From CAYZMS01 sp964479625 (GTDB lineage: Bacteria > Bacteroidota > Bacteroidia > Chitinophagales > Saprospiraceae): 64,000 nucleotides of DNA. The notes beneath the pieces were generated by a model. That model saw only the letters and a program-made list of their open reading frames with translations, was not told the DNA's origin and made no database searches. The DNA is taken from contig CAYZMS010000009.1 in NCBI GenBank assembly GCA_964479625.1, positions 1 through 64,000 of the forward strand, in the 5' to 3' direction. A program made the position numbers and the translations under genes. Below are positions 6,577-15,623 of the stretch, one piece after another (positions within the stretch are counted from its first letter, which is position 1; every line of letters begins with the position of its first letter).

Positions 6577-8988
6577 ATGCAGCAGATTCTATGCTTTTTA
6601 GGCCTTTTAGTGGGTCCTGTGATGATCTCTGCCCAGACGATTCGGGTTTTTGAGATCGCAACGAGCAAGCCCCTCGAATGGGTTTCCCTGATCAGTGAAG
6701 ATCCCCAGGCCTTCGAAAGTACCAATATTCATGGGGAGGCCGATCTGAGTGGTTTTCTTGGAGCAGAGCGAATTGAGATTCGAAAGTTGGGCTACGAAAC
6801 CCAAACCCGGACTTATCAGGAACTGAAGGATCAGCAATTTGAAGTTTACTTGGAACCGACCAGTTTGAATCTGGATGAAATAGTGGTATCGGCCACCCGC
6901 TGGCGGCAGGTTTCGAATGAGGTTCCCTCCCGGATCGTTTCCATTCGACCTGAAGCCGTTGCCCTACAAAATCCGCAAACGGCAGCCGACCTGCTGGGGC
7001 TGTCGGGTAAGATCTTCATCCAGAAAAGCCAACAGGGTGGGGGGAGCCCCATGATCCGCGGGTTTGCGACCAACCGTCTACTCTATACCGTCGACGGCAT
7101 TCGGATGAATACCGCCATCTTTCGGGGAGGCAATATTCAAAATGTCATCAACCTGGACCCGTTCGCGATCGAACAGACCGAAGCGCTTTTCGGGCCGGGC
7201 TCTGTCATTTACGGTAGTGATGCCATCGGTGGGGTCATGAGTTTTCAAACCCTGAAACCCAGGCTTTCCATCAGCGGAAAACCGGAAATAGGGGGCAAGG
7301 CAGTGGCCCGTTACGCCTCTGCTAATAAGGAACGAACCGGCCACGTGGATGTCAATGTCGGTTGGAATAAATGGGCACTGGCGACCAGTATCAGTAGTTG
7401 GGATTACGATCACCTGCGGCAGGGAAGTCATGGCCCGGAGGATTACCTGAAACCCTATTTCGTCCAACGGATAGACAGTACCGATCGGGTGGTTACCCAG
7501 GACGACCCTTTGCTGCAGACCCCTTCTGCCTATTCGCAGATCAACCTCCTCCAAAAGGTTCGCTTCCAACCCGATGACCATTGGGAATTTCAATATGGTT
7601 TCCACTTTTCCGAAACCTCGCCCTATGGTCGGTACGACCGCCACAACAGAATGCGCAACGGATTGCCCCGCTATGCAGAATGGGACTATGGTCCCCAGCA
7701 ATGGATGATGAACAACCTGACCATTAGCCGGAAAGGCGGCGGCCGGTTCTATGACCGCTGGACCCTCCGCCTGGCCCAGCAAGCCTTCGAAGAAAGCCGG
7801 ATCAGTAGGGACCTAAATGATCCCCTGCGGGAAAATCGAACCGAACGGGTAGGGGCTTATTCCGCCAACCTGGATTTCTTCAAATCCGTCGGTTCGAACA
7901 ATAAGCTTTTCTATGGGGTCGAGTACGTACTGAACGATGTAGACTCCAGGGGAATTAATGAAAATATTGAAACCGGGGAACAACGGCAGGAGGCCAGCAG
8001 GTACCCCCAGGCTCAATGGAGCTCCATGGCGGTCTACCTTAACCAGGAGTTCCGACCTTCGAATAAACTTAGTTTGCAAGCCGGGCTGCGCTACAATTAT
8101 TACCTGTTGAATGCGGATTTTTCGAGTAATCAGGATTTTTATCCCTTGCCTTTTCAGGAATCGGAGGTCAGGGACGCTGCGCTTACCGGAAGTTTGGGTG
8201 GGGTTTATCGCCCTGACCAGAACTGGGTGATCAGTGCTAATTTCGCTACCGCCTTTCGGGCTCCAAATGTAGATGACATTGGGAAGGTCTTTGATTCCGA
8301 GCCTGGGGCCGTCACCCTCCCCAACTCGGACCTAGAGGCGGAATATGCCTATAATTTTGATCTTGGTCTGGCAAAGATATTTGGGGAAACCCTGAAGCTG
8401 GACCTAAGCGCATACTATACCATCCTGGACAATGCGATGGTCAGAAGGGATTACCAGATCAACGGTCAGGATAGCATCGTTTACGATGGGGAATTAAGCC
8501 AGGTGCAGGCGATGCAGAACGCGGCAGGTGCAAATGTTTATGGTTTGCAGGCTGGCCTGGAACTGCAATTACCTGCCGGGTTCAGCTTTTCCTCCGACCT
8601 CAATTTTCAACGCGGAGAGGAAGAGCTGGATGACGGGACGACCAGCCCCTCCCGGCATGCTGCCCCCTTTTTTGGCGTTTCCCGTTTAAATTACCGGGCC
8701 AATGGCTTACAACTGCAATTGTATGTCGAATACCAGGGCGAACGTTCATTCGAAGAGCTGGCGGTAGAGGAACGCGGAAAGGATGAGATCTATGCCAAAG
8801 ACGAGAACGGCAATAATTATGCACCGGCCTGGTACAGCCTGAATTTTAAGGCCAGTGTCCCCTTAAGTGAATCATTCACCATCACCGCAGGACTGGAAAA
8901 CATTACGGATCAGCGATACCGGCCTTACAGTTCGGGCATCTCTGGGGCGGGGCGGAATTTCATTTTGGGATTGCAGGCGGGCTTTTAG
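6577..8988 (+). CDS. TonB-dependent outer-membrane receptor, haem/siderophore type
   Basis: 803 residues. Residues 1-19 form a Sec signal peptide ending at SAQ. A small carboxypeptidase-regulatory-like domain follows (about 20-95, ending in the TonB-box-like DEIVVSATR). The plug domain (about 105-225) contains GGGSPMIRGF, RLLYTVDGIRMN and GSVIYGSDAIGGVMSF, the pattern seen in haemoglobin/transferrin/haemin receptors and related catecholate-siderophore receptors. The rest is a 22-strand barrel with the typical last strands (ENITDQRYRPYSSGI) and a terminal aromatic residue (AGF). Function: energised uptake of an iron complex across the outer membrane. The exact ligand cannot be read from sequence. 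Confidence 0.9.
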   Translation: MQQILCFLGLLVGPVMISAQTIRVFEIATSKPLEWVSLISEDPQAFESTNIHGEADLSGFLGAERIEIRKLGYETQTRTYQELKDQQFEVYLEPTSLNLDEIVVSATRWRQVSNEVPSRIVSIRPEAVALQNPQTAADLLGLSGKIFIQKSQQGGGSPMIRGFATNRLLYTVDGIRMNTAIFRGGNIQNVINLDPFAIEQTEALFGPGSVIYGSDAIGGVMSFQTLKPRLSISGKPEIGGKAVARYASANKERTGHVDVNVGWNKWALATSISSWDYDHLRQGSHGPEDYLKPYFVQRIDSTDRVVTQDDPLLQTPSAYSQINLLQKVRFQPDDHWEFQYGFHFSETSPYGRYDRHNRMRNGLPRYAEWDYGPQQWMMNNLTISRKGGGRFYDRWTLRLAQQAFEESRISRDLNDPLRENRTERVGAYSANLDFFKSVGSNNKLFYGVEYVLNDVDSRGINENIETGEQRQEASRYPQAQWSSMAVYLNQEFRPSNKLSLQAGLRYNYYLLNADFSSNQDFYPLPFQESEVRDAALTGSLGGVYRPDQNWVISANFATAFRAPNVDDIGKVFDSEPGAVTLPNSDLEAEYAYNFDLGLAKIFGETLKLDLSAYYTILDNAMVRRDYQINGQDSIVYDGELSQVQAMQNAAGANVYGLQAGLELQLPAGFSFSSDLNFQRGEEELDDGTTSPSRHAAPFFGVSRLNYRANGLQLQLYVEYQGERSFEELAVEERGKDEIYAKDENGNNYAPAWYSLNFKASVPLSESFTITAGLENITDQRYRPYSSGISGAGRNFILGLQAGF

Positions 8989-9073
8989 GGGGAATTCTAT
9001 GTGTGCAGAGGTGGATAGGTTTTGAATGCAGACATAAACCTACCCACTTCTGCACCAACAATAAGCCCGGGGT

Positions 9074-9526
9074 CTAAGCTTCTACTTCTACTTTTTTCAG
9101 GGCTACCGAATTAATGCAAAACCGCAGGCCGCTTGGAGGCGGGCCATCGGGGAAGATATGCCCCTGGTGCGCATCGCAGGTATTGCAAAGTACTTCGATA
9201 CGGCGCATCCCATGGGAGTTATCCTGCAGGTATTTAATGGCATTTTCCTTGATGGGTTGCGTGAAACTTGGCCAGCCGGAGCTGGATTTAAACTTCTCAT
9301 TAGAATCGAATAATTCCGTACCGCAGCACACACAGGCGTACCTGCCGGGTTCGAACAACTCGCAGAATTCGCCGCTGAAAGGCCGTTCGGTTCCCTTCAG
9401 ACGGGTAACGCGGAATTGTTCCGGGCTCAGAATGGCGCGCCACTCTTCCTCTGTTTTTTCGACCCGCCGGTCGGGCTCGGGATTACCTTCTGATGCAAAG
9501 CGCAGGACATCGTTCCAGTTTAGCAT
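9074..9526 (-). CDS. msrB: Peptide-methionine (R)-S-oxide reductase MsrB
   Basis: 150 residues from the ATG at 9526 (MLNWNDVLRF); an upstream in-frame start would add 15 residues of no family character. It carries both zinc-binding CxxC pairs (CVCC and CNTC), the GWPSF substrate-binding motif, GHIFPDGP, and the catalytic Cys in RFCINSVAL. It reduces the R epimer of methionine sulfoxide in proteins with thioredoxin as donor. There is no signal peptide, so it is cytoplasmic. No MsrA is fused or adjacent. It is divergently placed from the arginase-family gene. Confidence 0.95.
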   Translation of the reverse strand: MLNWNDVLRFASEGNPEPDRRVEKTEEEWRAILSPEQFRVTRLKGTERPFSGEFCELFEPGRYACVCCGTELFDSNEKFKSSSGWPSFTQPIKENAIKYLQDNSHGMRRIEVLCNTCDAHQGHIFPDGPPPSGLRFCINSVALKKVEVEA

Positions 9527-9575
9527 GGGTTGGATTTTATGCTTCGATTGGGGAGTGGTGAAAAAATGCAAATCC

Positions 9576-9583
9576 TATATTTG
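9576..9583 (+). promoter_or_regulatory. Possible -7 box for the arginase-family gene
   Basis: TATATTTG is an exact match to TAnnTTTG and lies about 150 bases before the ATG at 9734. A TTG at 9548-9550 is a weak -33 candidate with a somewhat long spacer (25 bases). Confidence 0.35.
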
Positions 9584-9733
9584 GGCGATCTTTTTTATCG
9601 CACCTATTTAATAAATGATCGAGATCGGAAATAGGTTGTGAACCAGCAAAAGTTTTCACCCGATCCAATGCGCATCCGGAGCCGAACCAAGTGCTGTCCG
9701 GGGCGTTCTTTTCTCACAGTTCTAATCCAAATT

Positions 9734-10690
9734 ATGAAAAGACCCATCTGGCTCATCGAAAACCCTTCTGAACTGGGCGCCGGCATCAGGGGCGCAAGCC
9801 TTGGTATTCCCGCTTTGCATATCGCTGCCTTTTCTCACGGCAGCAATCTGCTGCTGCAATTCCCAAAGCAGGAAATACCATCCCTCAATGAATGCCTGGT
9901 CCATCCCAATAACCATAGCTGGGCAAAATACATTGATTGTATTTTGGAAATTTATGAACGCACCGCCGAGGCCGTACATAAGGTACTTATTGACCAGCAG
10001 GGGTTCCCTTTGATTGTGGCCGGTGATCACTCCACTGCCGGCGGTACCATTGCGGGGATCAAAATGGCCTTTCCCGATAAACGCCTCGGGGTGGTCTGGA
10101 TCGACGCCCATGCCGATCTGCATTCTCCCTATACCACTCCTTCCGGAAATGTACATGGTATGCCACTGGCAGCTTCTATGGGCTTCGACCAGAAAGACCG
10201 CCAGCGCAATCAGGTAGCCCCTGCCACTGAGGATTATTGGGAACAATTGAAAAATCTGGGCGGCATTTGCCCCAAACTACTGCCCGAGGATATCCTTTGT
10301 GTGGGCGTCCGGGATACCGAGCCGGAGGAGGACGCCATTCTGCTGGACTGTAATATCACCAATTACCTGGTCGACCGGGTTCGGCACCTGGGAGTACCGC
10401 TCATCCTTGAAAAGATATTCGCACAACTGGAGGCTTGCGATTTGCTCTATGTGTCTTTTGATGTGGATAGCTTGGACCCTGACCTAGTTAGCCATGGCAC
10501 GGGTACGCCATCCCCCAATGGCCTGACACCACAGGAAGCGAGCGAATTGCTGCAGGGCTTCTGGGCAGATCCGCGCCTGGTGGCCCTGGAAGTCACAGAG
10601 ATCAATCCCACCCTGGACGAAAAGGGGAATACCATGGCCGAAACGGCTTTTCAGATCCTGGAATCGGTGCTGCAACCGGTGCGCGTTTAG
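9734..10690 (+). CDS. Arginase/formimidoylglutamase-family hydrolase
   Basis: 318 residues from the ATG at 9734 (MKRPIWLIEN); an upstream extension lacks homologous character. The binuclear-manganese ligands of the ureohydrolase superfamily are all present: GDHS, DAHADLHSP, SFDVDSLDP, and a Glu in VALEVTEINP. Overall length and the start (ENPSELGAGIRGASLG) resemble true arginases (L-arginine to ornithine and urea) more than agmatinases, but the substrate is not certain. Cytoplasmic. A REP-like palindrome follows the stop codon by four bases. Confidence 0.9.
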   Translation: MKRPIWLIENPSELGAGIRGASLGIPALHIAAFSHGSNLLLQFPKQEIPSLNECLVHPNNHSWAKYIDCILEIYERTAEAVHKVLIDQQGFPLIVAGDHSTAGGTIAGIKMAFPDKRLGVVWIDAHADLHSPYTTPSGNVHGMPLAASMGFDQKDRQRNQVAPATEDYWEQLKNLGGICPKLLPEDILCVGVRDTEPEEDAILLDCNITNYLVDRVRHLGVPLILEKIFAQLEACDLLYVSFDVDSLDPDLVSHGTGTPSPNGLTPQEASELLQGFWADPRLVALEVTEINPTLDEKGNTMAETAFQILESVLQPVRV

Positions 10691-11022
10691 CCCCTGGTCC
10701 GCGAACTTTAGTTCGCAAACTAATTACCCCTACCCCCAATTCCAGCACGGATTGCCGGATCGTTTCCCAAATGCGGTGGTGAAGCGGGAGGTATTTGCAC
10801 AAGGGGCTTCCTAGCTAGCTGCTCCAGTGACAAAAATCAATTTTCCCTTTTTTGTTTTTAGGTTATTTTCACTTACATTGTCTAGCATAGCTGAAAAAAT
10901 TGTTGGTTTTTCGAAAGTATTCATCAGGAAACTTTCATCAGGTCCTAAACGCCAAAGTACGGTTACTGAAATCGTCCGGTAAGGGGCTTTTGGAAAGTTG
11001 TCCATTTACATCCAGCAAAAGC
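10691..11022. other. Intergenic region before the response regulator
   Basis: It starts with the REP-like palindrome (10695-10716). The remainder is non-coding as far as I can see, with an AT-rich stretch around 10840-10900 that may hold the promoter of the response-regulator gene. No near-consensus promoter box stands out. Confidence 0.5.
10695..10716. repeat. REP-like short palindrome, copy 1
   Basis: TGGTCCGCGAACTTTAGTTCGC contains the stem GCGAACT/AGTTCGC around a two-base centre. A second copy differing at one base lies at 39547-39568, also in an intergenic region right after a gene boundary. Confidence 0.7.
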
Positions 11023-11400
11023 ATGATCGAAAAGAAAACCATTCTGATCGTTGATGATGAGCCGAACATTCTCCTCGCGGTAGAGTTTCTGTTACAAAAG
11101 GCAGGCCATAAAGTCCTTAAAGCAAATAATGCAGAACAGGCCTTGAGCCTGGCTAACCAGCACTTTCCTAAGGTCATGGTACTGGATGTCATGATGCCGG
11201 GTATGAATGGCTTTGAACTCGCTCGCCAGCTAAGGCAAAATTCCAGGCACCAGGATGCACGTATTATTTTTCTCACCGCCAAAGGGGCGCAGGCTGATCG
11301 CTTCAAAGGGTACGATAGTGGAGGGGAGGTGTACTTAACCAAGCCCTTCGATAATGATGAGCTCGTTATGACCATCAACGAAGTCTTGGAATTTGGATAA
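11023..11400 (+). CDS. Single-domain response regulator (receiver only)
   Basis: 125 residues from the ATG at 11023. It contains only a CheY-like receiver: acidic pair Asp11-Asp12, phospho-acceptor Asp55 (VLDVMMPG), Thr85 (LTAK) and Lys107 (TKPF). There is no output domain, so it must act by protein contact or pass the phosphate on. It is followed after 91 bases by acs. No histidine kinase gene is adjacent. The SSS-kinase fusion at 42585-45317 is the only histidine kinase in this window and a candidate partner, because kinases of that build control acetate use in other bacteria. Confidence 0.92.
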   Translation: MIEKKTILIVDDEPNILLAVEFLLQKAGHKVLKANNAEQALSLANQHFPKVMVLDVMMPGMNGFELARQLRQNSRHQDARIIFLTAKGAQADRFKGYDSGGEVYLTKPFDNDELVMTINEVLEFG

Positions 11401-11491
11401 AAATTTTTATTTTTACCTATATATTAATAGACATATCTATATATTTTCAAAAATATTTTCCTTGCTCACAGCTAAAAAATAAGTTACGCGC

Positions 11492-13390
11492 ATGACCTTA
11501 CAGATCAAATCATTCGAAGAATATCAAGCAGAATATCAACGCAGTGTCGAGGATCCCGAAGGGTTTTGGGCAGAGCAGGCGGAATCTTTCACCTGGCGCA
11601 AAAAGTGGGATAAGGTTTTGGACTGGAATTTCAGCGATCCGGACGTGAAGTGGTTTGTCGGAGGCAAACTGAACATAACCGAAAATTGCCTGGATCGACA
11701 CCTGGAGACCCGTGGGGATCAGGTAGCCCTCCTGTGGGAGCCCAACCAGCCCGACAGTCCGGTGCGTTCGTTCACTTATCGGGAGTTGCATGCCGAAGTT
11801 TGTAAAACGGCCAATGCCCTGCGGGCCAATGGCATTCGAAAAGGCGATCGGGTTTGTTTTTACATGCCCATGGTACCCGAGTTGGCGATCGCCGTTTTGG
11901 CTTGCGCCCGGATCGGAGCGATCCATTCTGTTGTTTTTGCCGGGTTCTCCGCCCAGGCTTTAGCAGACCGGATCAAAGATGCCGACTGTAAGATGGTCAT
12001 CTGCTCGGATGTAAATAACCGGGGTGCGAAGCACATACCCGTCAAAGAGGTAGTAGACGAGGCCCTGGACATGGGTTGTGAAAGCATTGAAACGGTCCTG
12101 GTCTACAAGAACAGCAGTGAAAAGACGGCCATGACGGAAGGTCGCGATAAGTGGTGGCAGGAGGAAGTATCCAGTCAGCCTGCCAGTTGCGAAGCAGAAG
12201 AAATGGATGCAGAGGATATGTTGTTCATCCTTTATACTTCGGGTTCCACCGGCAAGCCCAAGGGAGTAGTGCATACCTGTGGCGGCTATATGGTCTACAC
12301 CACCTTTTCTTTTCGAAACGTTTTTCAATACCGGGATGGGGATATTTATTGGTGTACGGCCGATATCGGCTGGATCACCGGGCATTCCTATATCGTATAC
12401 GGCCCCCTTTTGGCAGGGGCGACGACGATGATGTTCGAGGGAGTACCAACTTACCCTGATCCCGGTCGGTTCTGGGAGGTTTGTGATAAGCATAAGGTGA
12501 ATCAATTTTACACCGCACCTACGGCCATACGGGCCCTGATGGCCCAGGGGGATGAATGGGTTGATAAATACAAGCTGGATAGTCTGAGCGTCCTGGGAAC
12601 GGTAGGAGAGCCTATTAATGAAGAAGCCTGGGAGTGGTATTACGAAAAGATCGGAAAGAATAATTGCCCCATTGTCGATACCTGGTGGCAAACGGAAACA
12701 GGCGGTATTATGATCTCCGGACTAGGGGCCCATTCCCCCATGAAGGCGGCACATGCCGGTTATCCACTGCCCGGTATCCAGCCTGTTTTACTGGATTCCT
12801 CCGGGAATTTGGTCGAGGGAAATGATGTAGAAGGTTTGCTGTGTATGAAGTTTCCCTGGCCTTCCATCCTGCGCACTACCTATGGCGACCACGAGCGCTG
12901 TCGAATGACCTATTTCTCTGCTTTTAAGGATCACTATTTCACGGGGGACGGCGCCCGTCGCGATAAAGATGGTATGTATCGGATCATTGGCCGGGTGGAC
13001 GATGTGATCAATGTTTCCGGACATCGGATGGGTACTGCAGAGGTGGAGAATGCCATCAATGAACACCCGGAAGTAGTGGAATCTGCAGTGGTGGGGTATC
13101 CCCATGTCATTAAGGGCCAGGGCATTTACGCTTATGTGATCACAGCCGGGCCGGTTGCCGATGAAGAGCAATTTCGAAAAGAATTGCTGCAGGTGGTGAG
13201 CAGGGAGATCGGCCCGATCGCCAAACCGGATCGGATCCAGGTAGTCTCGGGCTTGCCAAAAACGCGCTCCGGAAAGATCATGCGCCGGATCTTGCGTAAG
13301 GTAGCCTCTGGTGATACCGGAAACCTGGGCGACACCTCCACCTTGCTGAACCCTGAAGTGGTGGAGGAAATCAAACGTGGAGCTCTTTAG
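11492..13390 (+). CDS. acs: Acetyl-CoA synthetase
   Basis: 632 residues, normal length for Acs. It carries the N-terminal ACAS_N region (QAESFTWRKKWDKVLDW), the AMP-binding P-loop YTSGSTGKPKGV, the acetate-pocket motif WWQTETGG, the hinge/A8 motif RIIGRVDDVINVSGHRMGTA, and KTRSGKIMRR with the Lys that is regulated by acetylation in many Acs proteins. It makes acetyl-CoA from acetate, ATP and CoA through acetyl-AMP, in the cytoplasm. It sits between a receiver-only regulator and the remains of a propionyl-CoA synthetase gene, so this was a short-chain fatty-acid activation locus. Confidence 0.96.
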   Translation: MTLQIKSFEEYQAEYQRSVEDPEGFWAEQAESFTWRKKWDKVLDWNFSDPDVKWFVGGKLNITENCLDRHLETRGDQVALLWEPNQPDSPVRSFTYRELHAEVCKTANALRANGIRKGDRVCFYMPMVPELAIAVLACARIGAIHSVVFAGFSAQALADRIKDADCKMVICSDVNNRGAKHIPVKEVVDEALDMGCESIETVLVYKNSSEKTAMTEGRDKWWQEEVSSQPASCEAEEMDAEDMLFILYTSGSTGKPKGVVHTCGGYMVYTTFSFRNVFQYRDGDIYWCTADIGWITGHSYIVYGPLLAGATTMMFEGVPTYPDPGRFWEVCDKHKVNQFYTAPTAIRALMAQGDEWVDKYKLDSLSVLGTVGEPINEEAWEWYYEKIGKNNCPIVDTWWQTETGGIMISGLGAHSPMKAAHAGYPLPGIQPVLLDSSGNLVEGNDVEGLLCMKFPWPSILRTTYGDHERCRMTYFSAFKDHYFTGDGARRDKDGMYRIIGRVDDVINVSGHRMGTAEVENAINEHPEVVESAVVGYPHVIKGQGIYAYVITAGPVADEEQFRKELLQVVSREIGPIAKPDRIQVVSGLPKTRSGKIMRRILRKVASGDTGNLGDTSTLLNPEVVEEIKRGAL

Positions 13391-13585
13391 GCACTAAGTA
13401 TATACCGGTTGCAGCGGGTCCGGGAGTCGCTGGGCCCCGAACCAGCCGGGAAATACTGGTTTACCAATTAGGTATTGTGGAGGTGTAAGGCGTCAAAGCT
13501 GCTTTGAACTGCCCACCCCCTCCCCTTTATCCCGAATAGTTCTCAAACTTTGTGTTGAATAATCAACACTGAAAATGCTATTGCC

Positions 13586-15468
13586 ATGGATTACAAAACG
13601 CTTTATGAAAATATTTTGGCTTCCTCGGAGCAATTCTAGGAAGAGCAGGCCCGCAAGTTGTCCTGGTTTCAGTTTCCCGAAACCAGTTTGTACAAAGATT
13701 AGGACAAGCTTTATCGGTGGTTTAAGGACGGGAAAATGAATACGGCCTATATGGCCCTGGATTATCAGGTAGAGAGTGGACGAGGGGACCAGGTTGCCTT
13801 ACATTATGATTCTCCAGTAACTGACAGCCAGAAGAGTTTTACCTATTGGAAATTGCTGGAAGAGGTTAAACTATTTGCAGGGGTATTTAAAGCCAGAGGT
13901 ATCCAGCCAGGGGACACAGTAGTCATTTACATACCGATGATCCCGCAGACTGTTATCGCCATGCTGGCCTGTGCCCGCCTGGGTGCCGTACACTCGGTCG
14001 TTTTTGGTGGATTTGCTGCGCATGAGCTGGCTATTCGAATTGATGACGCCAAACCGAAATTGCTGCTGACAGCCAGTGGAGGTAAAGAAGTGGATAAGGT
14101 GATCGATTATATGGCGATCGTCAAGAAAAGCCTGAAAGAGGCTAAGCATCAACCGGCAGGCTGCATTGTTTACCAACGTTCCTTTTTGACCGCAGATCTG
14201 GATCCCGACCGGGAAGTGGATTGGTCATCCGCTCTGGATCAGGCAGAACCAGCAGATTATGTCCCCTTGGACCCTTCTCATCCTCTGTATATTTTATACA
14301 CCTTGGGTACTACGGGAACGCCCGAGGGCATCCTCCGGGAGAATGGTGGCCATGCGGTAGCCCTTCGGTTTAGCATGGAGGCTGTTTATAGCGTGCAACC
14401 CGACGACGTTTACTGGGCCGCTTCCGATGTGGGGTGGGTAGTGGGGCATTCCCATATTGTGTACGCTCCTCTATTGTATGGCTGCACCACCATTTTATAT
14501 GAAGGGAAGCCCGTTCGTACTCCGGATGCCGGGGCCTTTTGGCGGGTAATCGAACAATATAAGGTCAATGTACTTTTCACTGCCCCTACTGCCTTTCGGG
14601 CCATTCGAAAAGAAGACAGTAAGGGCGCATTGTTGGAGCAGTACGATACCAGTAGTTTACGAACCCTGTTCCTTGCCGGAGAACGCTGTGATGCCGCTAC
14701 CCTGGAATGGAGCCGGGACCTCCTTGGGGTGCCGGTGATCGATCATTGGTGGCAAACAGAATCCGGTTGGCCCATGCTGGCCAATTTGAGGGGAGTGGAA
14801 CCCATGCCCGTCAAGCCAGGGTCTGCCACCAGGCCCGTACCGGGTTTTGATATCCGGGTACTGTATCCCGAAGGGAATGATCTACCGGCCGGCCAGGAAG
14901 GGGCAGTAGCGGTACGCCTCCCCTTACCGCCAGGTTGCCTGCCCAGTCTTTGGAAGGATACTCCCCGGTTTATTAAATCTTATCTAAGCCAATTCCCCGG
15001 TTTTTATTTTTCCGGGGACGGCAGGTATTTCGCGCGGATGGCTATTGTTTCATCACCGGTCGTATTGACGACATCATCAACGTGGCCGGGCACCGCCTTT
15101 CCACAGCTAAAATGGGGGAAGTCGTCGCTTCACATCCTGCAGTAGCGGAATGCGCTGTGATCGGAGTTCACGATCAGTTGAAAGGGCAAATACCAATTGG
15201 GTTTGTCGTGCTTAAAGCGGATAATGACCTGGACGAGGAGGAGGTGGGAAAGCAGTTGATCCGATCGGTCCGGGAGGTGATCAGGCCGGTTGCCGTATTT
15301 AAAAAGGTTATGGTAGTGAACCGTTTACCCAAAACGCGTTCCGGAAAGATACTGCGCAAGATCATGCGCCATATTGCGGATGGGGAGCAATACAAAGCGC
15401 CCAGCACAATAGAGGACATGGGGGTGCTGGACGAGCTGAAACAGCAACTGATAAAAACCATGCATTAA
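13586..15468 (+). pseudogene. prpE: Propionyl-CoA synthetase (PrpE-like) pseudogene
   Basis: A full-length homolog of the Acs/PrpE family can be followed from MDYKTLYENI at 13586 to 15468. It is broken by TAG stops at 13637-13639 (where Trp is expected in QFWEEQA) and at 13700-13702, and by a one-base loss near 15031-15033, after which GYCFITGRIDDIINVAGHRL continues in another frame. The P-loop is altered from TSGTTG to TLGTTG and its Lys-Gly to Glu-Gly, which would itself harm catalysis. The NTAYMALDYQVE segment and the GVLDELK-type C-terminus favour PrpE over a second Acs. The C-terminal KTRSGK motif survives. Confidence 0.88.
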
Positions 15469-15623
15469 CTGGAAAATTGTATTTTAGGGTACCTTTCGAA
15501 CGGGCTTGCTAAGGTTCGGGAGGAGGTACTCCGCTTTAGATCCGGTCGAAACAACATTTTCAGGGGAACCTCAAAGGAAAGAAGGCGTTTTGGGCTACCC
15601 TTTCAACAATTCTTCCAGTTGGT

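Noticed and set aside
7078..7782. Long minus-strand open frame (234 codons)
   Set aside because: It is the shadow of the TonB receptor gene; the plus-strand protein has clear family motifs.
11960..12691. Long minus-strand open frame (243 codons)
   Set aside because: It is the shadow of acs on the opposite strand.
15082..15468. Separate small gene for the C-terminus of an acyl-CoA synthetase
   Set aside because: It is the frameshifted 3' end of the prpE pseudogene.
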